From: Bacillota bacterium
GTDB taxonomy: Bacteria; Bacillota; Clostridia; Lachnospirales; CAG-274
NCBI GenBank assembly: GCA_017627115.1
Contig: JAGAHK010000088.1
Coordinates: 1-7,366 of the forward strand
DNA: 7,366 nt
Direction: 5' to 3'
A program made the position numbers and the translations under genes. The notes below the pieces were generated by a model. The model saw only the letters and a list, made by a program, of their open reading frames with translations, was not told where the DNA came from and did no database searches. Shown one piece after another: positions 1 through 5,301 of this stretch; the stretch's first letter is position 1, and each line of letters opens with the position of its first letter.

Positions 1-1362
1 CTCCTTTTTGATCATTGTCTCCACTACCTTGATTATATCAACGCAGCGGTCGCCGACATGTTCAACATCATTGCAGACGTGCATAAGACCTGCAAGCTGA
101 ACGCCCTGATTTTCAGTAATGCTGCTGTTTGCGGTAAGATTTGAGATATATCTTTCGGTAGCATCATGCAGCTTGTCCACAACATTTTCAAGACGGTTGA
201 CCTCGTCTATATCGTATTGACTTAAATTTTTGACCGCCGAACGGGAATGTATCATCATAGTATCGGCAAAATCCGCAATACGCGATATTTCCTGCGTACA
301 AAGATGCATAGCGAAAACAGGCTGATCGTAAAGCTTTTCGTCCAGATATTTCGGTGTACTCTCGTCCACTTCATTTTCAGTACCCGGAACAAGAAACGTA
401 ACTATTTTTTCCATTAATCCGCAAAGCGGTAGCCAGATAAGCATACACACAACATTAAACACGGTATGTGCGTTAGCTATCTGACGTGAGATAACACTCA
501 CATCATCGGGAACGCTGCCTTTTGGCGAAATAAGACGCACAAGTGAACAAAACAAAGGAATAAAAAGCAAAAATAAAAGTGTGCCCGAAATATTGAATAC
601 CGTATGTGACAGAGCCGTTCTTTTTGCATCTTTGCCTTTGCCCATACCGGCAATAAGCGACGGTATGGTAGCACCGATGTTTGTACCGAAGATCATGGGA
701 ATAGCGCCTTCAAGACCTATAATACTTGTAACTCCGTCGGTAAGCGGCTGTTTTGCAAAATTCTGTATAATAGCCACAACAGCGGAACTCGACTGAATGA
801 TAACTGTCATCACAAAGCCCGTTAATGCGCCGAGTACAGGCGTATCCGAGACTTTTCTGATAATTTCAGTAAACACGGGACTTTCCGCAAGAGGCTTCAT
901 AACATTGCTCATGCTGACGATACCGAGGAATAAAAGACCAAATGCGAAAATAGTTTCACCGATATTTTTGACCTTTTCTTTTTTTGAAAAGAAATAAAGT
1001 GCAAAGCCGACAAAAACGATAGGCCATATAAGATCGTCTATTTCAAAAGCGACCAACTGACCCGTTATCGTTGTACCGATATTAGCACCGAAAACAACAG
1101 ATATTGCCTGCGGCAGTGTCATAAGCCCCGCACTTACAAAACCGATGACCATGACAGTCGTTGCGGCACTTGATTGAAGCACAGCCGTAACAAGCGCACC
1201 TGCACACATACCCAAAACGGGATTGCTGGTCAATATACCGAGTATGGATTTCATCTTTTCGCCTGCGGATTTCTGCATACCTTCACTCATCATATTCATA
1301 CCGAATATGAATATAGAAAGACCGCCCAAAAGCCCAAATAAAATACTGACTCCTTCAGCCAT
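1..1362 (-). CDS. Na+/phosphate cotransporter family protein with PhoU-like C-terminal domain (partial, C-terminus off the window)
   Basis: An uninterrupted frame runs from the ATG at 1362-1360 to the left window edge, giving 454 codons without a stop. It predicts a membrane symporter that moves inorganic phosphate with Na+. The first ~325 residues are strongly hydrophobic and hold the two inverted repeats of the NptA/SLC34 (Na_Pi_cotrans) family. Each repeat has a QSS signature, QSSAATT at about 63-69 and QSSSAVV at about 190-196, and each is followed by a G-A/T-NIG motif (GANIGTT near 92, GTNIGAT near 226). From about residue 345 the chain becomes soluble and helical. It includes NDVEHVGDRC (about 431-440), like the metal-binding helix motif of PhoU. 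This two-part design is the usual one for bacterial members, which commonly exceed 500 residues, so probably only part of the PhoU-like tail is missing. The start is supported by an AAGGAGAA site 8 bases upstream. Ion coupling and transport direction are family inference; some relatives may act in phosphate export. Confidence 0.93.
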   Translation of the reverse strand, partial: MAEGVSILFGLLGGLSIFIFGMNMMSEGMQKSAGEKMKSILGILTSNPVLGMCAGALVTAVLQSSAATTVMVIGFVSAGLMTLPQAISVVFGANIGTTITGQLVAFEIDDLIWPIVFVGFALYFFSKKEKVKNIGETIFAFGLLFLGIVSMSNVMKPLAESPVFTEIIRKVSDTPVLGALTGFVMTVIIQSSSAVVAIIQNFAKQPLTDGVTSIIGLEGAIPMIFGTNIGATIPSLIAGMGKGKDAKRTALSHTVFNISGTLLFLLFIPLFCSLVRLISPKGSVPDDVSVISRQIANAHTVFNVVCMLIWLPLCGLMEKIVTFLVPGTENEVDESTPKYLDEKLYDQPVFAMHLCTQEISRIADFADTMMIHSRSAVKNLSQYDIDEVNRLENVVDKLHDATERYISNLTANSSITENQGVQLAGLMHVCNDVEHVGDRCVDIIKVVETMIKKE

Positions 1363-1370
1363 TTATTGAT

Positions 1371-1378
1371 TTCTCCTT
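1371..1378 (-). promoter_or_regulatory. Ribosome binding site of the Na+/phosphate cotransporter gene
   Basis: On the minus strand the sequence reads AAGGAGAA, 8 bases before the ATG at 1362. This near-ideal Shine-Dalgarno sequence fixes the start codon of the leftward gene. Confidence 0.85.
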
Positions 1379-1426
1379 TCCGGAAAAAATTACTTATTAT
1401 TTTGCCTTTTTATCCACTATAAATAA

Positions 1427-1435
1427 ATGATAACA
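1427..1435 (-). promoter_or_regulatory. Extended -10 promoter element for the cotransporter gene
   Basis: The minus strand reads TGTTATCAT: the extended TG at 1435-1434, one spacer base, then TATCAT, one mismatch from the TATAAT consensus. It lies about 65 bases before the start codon. The hexamer 17 bases upstream (TATGAA) is a weak -35, which fits an extended -10 promoter. The sequence is visible; promoter activity is inferred. Confidence 0.5.
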
Positions 1436-1547
1436 CATATAAAACAAATTTCATATACCAAATGACAAATTTTTTTAAATTTATTAATTTTTCACAAAAT
1501 AAATTATAAATTTCAACTATTTGACTATTTATTCCAAACAAAAAAAG

Positions 1548-1556
1548 TGTTATAAT
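1548..1556 (+). promoter_or_regulatory. Extended -10 promoter element for the ppx-ppk operon
   Basis: The sequence TGTTATAAT combines an extended TG (1548-1549) with a perfect TATAAT (1551-1556), placing a likely transcription start near 1563. A TTGACT at 1521-1526 resembles a -35 box but is 24 bases from the -10, too far for the usual 16-18 base spacing. The hexamer at proper spacing (TTTATT, 1528-1533) is poor. Recognition through the extended -10 is therefore the better reading. Activity is inferred. Confidence 0.65.
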
Positions 1557-1606
1557 AGTATTATAATTAAGAATATACAACAATATAAAGCAAATTCTAC
1601 ATTGCG

Positions 1607-1612
1607 AAAGGA
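1607..1612 (+). promoter_or_regulatory. Ribosome binding site of the ppx-like gene
   Basis: AAAGGA lies 10 bases before the ATG at 1623 and supports that start. It is weaker than the AAAAGGAG site serving ppk downstream. Confidence 0.7.
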
Positions 1613-1622
1613 TTGATAAAAT

Positions 1623-3128
1623 ATGAAAAAACGTGTCGGTGTTATAGATATAGGAACGGATGAAGTCACCCTTAATATTGCGGAAAAAAGCAATAACAGG
1701 ATCAAAAATATAGATACTCTTGTCAAGCATATAAACCTCGGACAGGACACCTTTTTAACGGGGAAAATAAGCTACGAAAGTGCGGAAAAAACTGCCGAAG
1801 CTCTGCTCGGCTTCAAACAGATAATGAAAGAATACAATGTTTCAGAGACTGTTGCAGTCGGCACGACCGCTCTGCGCGAGGCATCCAACAGACAATATAT
1901 AATCGAACAGCTGCGCATAAAAACTGGTATCGACATAAACGTGATCGACAACCGCCGCGAGAAAATTCAAATAAACAAGCTGCTGTATGCCGAATTGTCA
2001 AACAAAATAAATACATCCGCTCTTCTCGTGCATCTCGGAGGCGGCACTATCGGTCTGTCGCTTCTGATAGACGGCGAGATAACAAATACTATGACTATTT
2101 TTACAAGTGCACTGCGCCTTAACAAGCAGTTTGAGAGCCGCGGCAATATCGACAGTCTTTATTATTCGGATGTTATAATAGAGTACCTTGAAGGCTATAT
2201 GGGCGAGATAGACAAATTTATGACCATTGAGCCCAAAGAATTTGTACTGACGGGCAGCAATGTCGGACTTATAGTTGATAAGTGCGGCAAACGAGGTGAT
2301 TGCGACCTGATCCAGCGAAAAGATTTCAACCTGCTTTATAAAGAGATAAAGGACAGAACACCGCAGCAGATCAGCGATATTTACGGTATTGACGGCGAAA
2401 CCGCCGAAGTACTGCTGCCTGCCATTGTTATACTTAACAGGCTTGTAAAATATACTTCCGCCGATAAGCTGCTCTGTCCAAATATTACAATAGGTCAGGC
2501 AATTGCATATTCACTGCTTTTTCCGAGAGAATCAGAAGCGATCTCCGAAAAATTTGCCAAGTTTTCGATCATATCCGCAAAAAATATCTGCAAGCGTTTT
2601 CAGGTCAATGAGGAACACGCACACAGCGTTGCCGAGACCGCGCTGCTGATATTTGACAAGCTGAAAAAATATCACGGACTCGGTCAGAGCGAAAGACTGC
2701 TCCTGCATCTTTCCTGTCTTTTGCAGAACTGTGGAAAATACATAAATATAGCAGGTCATCACCTGCACGGATACAATATAATAAACGGACTTAATATAGT
2801 AGATATCGACGATACCCAAAGGCGGTTGCTTGCCCTTATCGTGCTTTACCATAATGACAGTCCGAAACCTTCCGACAATCTTACAGATGAAGAATATGTT
2901 ACAGTTTCAAAACTGAGCATTATTTTAAGGCTTGCAAACTCCGTTAACAAAAGCTATGGAAAGGGCTTTGACAAAACGGAAGTTATACTGCGCGGCAACG
3001 ATCTGACAATAGTTTTGCATACATACAAAAATATTGAGCTTGAAAAATGGTCTTTTCTTGCTTCTGCACCGTTTTTCCGCGAAGTATACGGTCTTAATGC
3101 CGAATTAAAGAAAAGGAGCGTGATGTGA
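1623..3128 (+). CDS. Ppx/GppA-family protein (exopolyphosphatase-like) with degenerate catalytic residues and HD-like C-terminal domain
   Basis: This 501-residue protein has the two-part architecture of exopolyphosphatase/guanosine pentaphosphate phosphatase: an actin-like ASKHA phosphatase domain (about 1-300) and an HD-like helical domain (about 315-480). Length and layout match E. coli Ppx. Recognisable motifs are VIDIGTDE (7-14), GTTALREASNR (80-90), LGGGT (138-142), LTGS (209-212) and GHHLHGYNII (378-387). Compared with E. coli Ppx from memory, several functional positions differ. The phosphate loop GSNS is GTDE. The EEA around the catalytic Glu is REK, with the aligned Glu113 kept. The DIGGGSTE acidic pair becomes HLGGGTIG, with His137 and Gly144 in place of Asp and Glu. 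In the second domain the HD or HE pair is Gln368-Asn369, although His334 upstream is kept. Family membership is secure, but exopolyphosphatase activity is doubtful; it may be a weak, altered or sensing protein. It is the first gene of an operon with ppk1, which begins one base after its stop. Confidence 0.88.
   Translation: MKKRVGVIDIGTDEVTLNIAEKSNNRIKNIDTLVKHINLGQDTFLTGKISYESAEKTAEALLGFKQIMKEYNVSETVAVGTTALREASNRQYIIEQLRIKTGIDINVIDNRREKIQINKLLYAELSNKINTSALLVHLGGGTIGLSLLIDGEITNTMTIFTSALRLNKQFESRGNIDSLYYSDVIIEYLEGYMGEIDKFMTIEPKEFVLTGSNVGLIVDKCGKRGDCDLIQRKDFNLLYKEIKDRTPQQISDIYGIDGETAEVLLPAIVILNRLVKYTSADKLLCPNITIGQAIAYSLLFPRESEAISEKFAKFSIISAKNICKRFQVNEEHAHSVAETALLIFDKLKKYHGLGQSERLLLHLSCLLQNCGKYINIAGHHLHGYNIINGLNIVDIDDTQRRLLALIVLYHNDSPKPSDNLTDEEYVTVSKLSIILRLANSVNKSYGKGFDKTEVILRGNDLTIVLHTYKNIELEKWSFLASAPFFREVYGLNAELKKRSVM
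3111..3118 (+). promoter_or_regulatory. Ribosome binding site of ppk inside the ppx-like gene
   Basis: AAAAGGAG lies within the last codons of the upstream gene, 11 bases before the ppk ATG at 3130. With only one base between the TGA (3126-3128) and that ATG, translation of the two proteins is probably coupled. Confidence 0.8.
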
Positions 3129-3129
3129 T

Positions 3130-5208
3130 ATGAAACCTTCGTTATACATAAACCGCGAATTGAGCTGGCTTGAATTTAATTACAGGGTGCTTGAAGAAGC
3201 TTTTGACAAAAATAATCCTATATTGGAGCGTTTTAAGTTTCTTGCGATAACAGCTTCAAATATGGACGAGTTTTTTATGGTGCGTGTTGCGGGTCTTGCA
3301 GAGCAATACTATGCAAAGGCAAAAAAGCGCGATCCCGCAGGTATGACACCGAAAGAACAGCTTGATGCGATTTCCGAGGCTGTACATGATATGGTATCAA
3401 AGCAATATAACTGCTTCAACCGTCAGCTGCTGCCCCTGCTCAAACAAAACGGCATTGAATTTCTGAAATACAGCGACCTTACAGCGGATGAAAGAAACTA
3501 CGCAAAGGCTTATTTCAGAACAACACTTTTCCCGATAATCACGCCAATGGCAATAGACCAAAGCCGACCGTTTCCGCTGATCTCGGGCAAGAGCCTTAAT
3601 TTTATAGTCGAGATAGATGACAGCAAATATGCTTTTGTTCAGGTGCCGTCTGTTGTTAGCCGTGTTTTCAAGCTTCCGGGCCAAAACAGATATATATTTT
3701 TAGAGGAGATAATAAGACCCCATATAGGCAAACTTTTCAAGGGCTGCGAGGTCAGCGATGCCTACTGTTTCCGTATAACACGAAATGCCGACCTCGATAT
3801 TGACGAGGAAGACGCACACGATCTTTTAAGCGAGATCGAAGAAAGCGTAAAACAAAGAAAATGGGGACAGCCCGTAAGACTTGAGATAGAGAAAGATATA
3901 AGCGACAAATGTTTCAGTTTTCTTAAAGAGCAGCTCAAACCCGAGGATGAGGATATTTACCGCATAAACGGACCTCTTGACCTTACGGTATGTTTTGCCA
4001 TAGGCGGTATACCCGGTTTCCCCGAGCTATGCGATGAACCTATGCCGCCTATCCATCGTCCCGAATTTGAAGAGCGGATTATTTTTGATGTCATACGGGA
4101 CGGCGATCTTCTTCTCCACCACCCTTACGACAGTTTTGATGCAGTAGTTAACTTTGTTAAAACCGCCGCTTCCGACCCTAATGTGCTTGCAATAAAGCAA
4201 ACTCTTTACCGTGTTTCGGGCAATTCGCCCATAATAAGCGCACTTATAACCGCTGCCGAAAACGGCAAACAGGTTACTGTGCTTGTTGAGCTGAAAGCGC
4301 GTTTTGACGAGGAAAACAATATCATATGGGCAAGAAAGCTTGAACACGCAGGCTGTCATGTTATTTACGGACTTGTCGGCTTAAAGACACACTGCAAACT
4401 TTGTCTTGTTGTAAGACAGGAAGAAGACGGCATCCGCCGTTATGTGCATCTCGGAACAGGCAATTACAACGACAAAACAGCCAAAACATACACCGATCTC
4501 GGGCTCTTTACCGCAAAAGAGAGCTATGGCAAGGATATTTCCGCCCTGTTTAACGTACTTACGGGATATTCGCAGGAAGAAAGCTGGAACAAGATAGCGG
4601 TCGCACCTACGGGTTTAAGGCAGATGTTTGCCGCTGCGATAAAACGCGAGACCGAGAACGCCAAAAAAGGCAAACCCGCTAAAATAACCGCTAAAATGAA
4701 TTCTCTCGTAGACGGCGATATTATCGACCTGTTATACAAGGCTTCACAGGCAGGCGTTAAAATACAGCTTATTGTAAGAGGTATCTGCTGTCTTAGATCG
4801 GGTATAAAGGGTGTAAGCGATAATATCACGGTAATAAGCATTGTCGGCAGATTTCTTGAACACAGCAGGATATATTATTTTGAAAACGCAGGCGATCCTG
4901 TAATTTATCTTGCTTCTGCCGACTGGATGCCGCGCAATCTTGACAGACGTGTCGAAGTTGCTTTCGAGATAGAAGATAATAAGCTTAAAGAAAAAATACT
5001 TGAAATACTCGATATAACTTTAAGAGATACGGCAAAAGCAAGAATACAGCAGGCTGATGATATAAGATACAAACGTGTTGATAAACGCGGCAAGGAATTG
5101 CTGCACTCACAACCAATGTTCTATGAGCTTGCAAAAAAATACGCCGAGGATTTCAGAAAAAAGAAGAATAAGGAGATCTTTGTTCCCGTGCTTGGAAATA
5201 AGGAATAA
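3130..5208 (+). CDS. ppk1: Polyphosphate kinase 1 (ATP:polyphosphate phosphotransferase)
   Basis: This is a complete 692-residue Ppk1, about the usual length. The enzyme reversibly transfers the gamma-phosphate of ATP to a growing polyphosphate chain. The four expected parts can be followed. The N domain has NRELSWLEFN (8-17) and SNMDEFFMVR (43-52), whose Asn corresponds to the nucleotide-contacting Asn45 of E. coli. The head domain runs to about residue 310, with TPMAID near 138. Two phospholipase-D-like C-terminal domains follow. The autophosphorylated histidine is His421 in KTHCK (E. coli His435); His440 in VHLGTGNYN matches His454 and His578 in EHSRIYYFEN matches His592. The phosphate-contacting arginines appear at Arg361 (QTLYRVS) and Arg391 (ELKARFDE). 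SADWMPRNLDRRVE (596-609) is the usual C-terminal signature. All key residues are present, so an active enzyme is expected. It is second in an operon behind the ppx-like gene and is followed by a hairpin terminator. Confidence 0.98.
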   Translation: MKPSLYINRELSWLEFNYRVLEEAFDKNNPILERFKFLAITASNMDEFFMVRVAGLAEQYYAKAKKRDPAGMTPKEQLDAISEAVHDMVSKQYNCFNRQLLPLLKQNGIEFLKYSDLTADERNYAKAYFRTTLFPIITPMAIDQSRPFPLISGKSLNFIVEIDDSKYAFVQVPSVVSRVFKLPGQNRYIFLEEIIRPHIGKLFKGCEVSDAYCFRITRNADLDIDEEDAHDLLSEIEESVKQRKWGQPVRLEIEKDISDKCFSFLKEQLKPEDEDIYRINGPLDLTVCFAIGGIPGFPELCDEPMPPIHRPEFEERIIFDVIRDGDLLLHHPYDSFDAVVNFVKTAASDPNVLAIKQTLYRVSGNSPIISALITAAENGKQVTVLVELKARFDEENNIIWARKLEHAGCHVIYGLVGLKTHCKLCLVVRQEEDGIRRYVHLGTGNYNDKTAKTYTDLGLFTAKESYGKDISALFNVLTGYSQEESWNKIAVAPTGLRQMFAAAIKRETENAKKGKPAKITAKMNSLVDGDIIDLLYKASQAGVKIQLIVRGICCLRSGIKGVSDNITVISIVGRFLEHSRIYYFENAGDPVIYLASADWMPRNLDRRVEVAFEIEDNKLKEKILEILDITLRDTAKARIQQADDIRYKRVDKRGKELLHSQPMFYELAKKYAEDFRKKKNKEIFVPVLGNKE

Positions 5209-5218
5209 ACAAAAAAGA

Positions 5219-5241
5219 GTGTGTTCCTTTTGGAGCATCAC
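5219..5241 (-). terminator. Possible intrinsic terminator for ppdK (leftward)
   Basis: A short imperfect hairpin has arms at 5219-5227 and 5232-5241 around a four-base loop, with one bulge at 5238 and one position that is a G-U pair on the plus strand but a C-A mismatch on the minus strand. Read leftward, it is followed by six T residues (complement of A5211-5216). The hairpin plus T tract resembles an intrinsic terminator for transcripts arriving from ppdK. The T tract starts at the ppk stop codon's edge, so such transcripts would end just before invading ppk antisense. Confidence 0.4.
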
Positions 5242-5253
5242 CTGAGTAACAAC

Positions 5254-5285
5254 AAACAGGCTGTCACAAATGTGACAGCCTGTTT
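5254..5285. terminator. Perfect 15-bp hairpin terminator in the convergent ppk/ppdK spacer
   Basis: AAACAGGCTGTCACA (5254-5268) is exactly repeated in inverted orientation at 5271-5285, with only AA between; opening the top pair gives a four-base loop. Rightward, the stem runs into TTTT and then an AT-rich stretch, so it can end the ppx-ppk transcript. Leftward it is followed by GTTGTT, a poorer T tract. As a perfect palindrome between converging genes it may act in both directions, most strongly for ppk. Confidence 0.8.
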
Positions 5286-5301
5286 TGATATTGATATTTA
5301 A

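Larger units (their letters stand above)
1363..1622. other. AT-rich divergent intergenic region
   Basis: This 260-base stretch separates the leftward cotransporter gene from the rightward ppx-ppk operon. It is much richer in A and T than the flanking genes, especially 1440-1600, and contains several short A and T tracts. I see one plausible promoter for each direction and no convincing small gene, RNA gene, riboswitch fold or terminator. The rightward leader after the predicted transcription start is only about 60 bases, which leaves little room for a riboswitch. A 7-base direct repeat (ACTATTT at 1516-1522 and 1524-1530) lies in the -35 zone of the rightward promoter and could be an operator half-site pair or chance in AT-rich DNA. 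Confidence 0.7.

Noticed and set aside
581..997. Two small plus-strand open frames of 71 and 66 codons
   Set aside because: They sit opposite the membrane segments of the cotransporter gene. Their hydrophobic look is an antisense echo of a transmembrane coding sequence.
1521..1526. TTGACT as the -35 box of the ppx-ppk promoter
   Set aside because: It is 24 bases from the TATAAT, beyond the spacing used by the housekeeping sigma factor.
1563..1622. A riboswitch or attenuator in the ppx leader
   Set aside because: The predicted leader is only about 60 AT-rich bases, and I find no stable stem or terminator in it.
1410..1750. Minus-strand frames of 106 and 66 codons across the divergent promoter region
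   Set aside because: They run from the start of the ppx-like gene through AT-rich promoter DNA. They lack a ribosome binding site and resemble no family.
4027..4841. Minus-strand frames of 105-110 codons within ppk
   Set aside because: They are antisense to conserved Ppk1 catalytic-domain codons and have no independent support.
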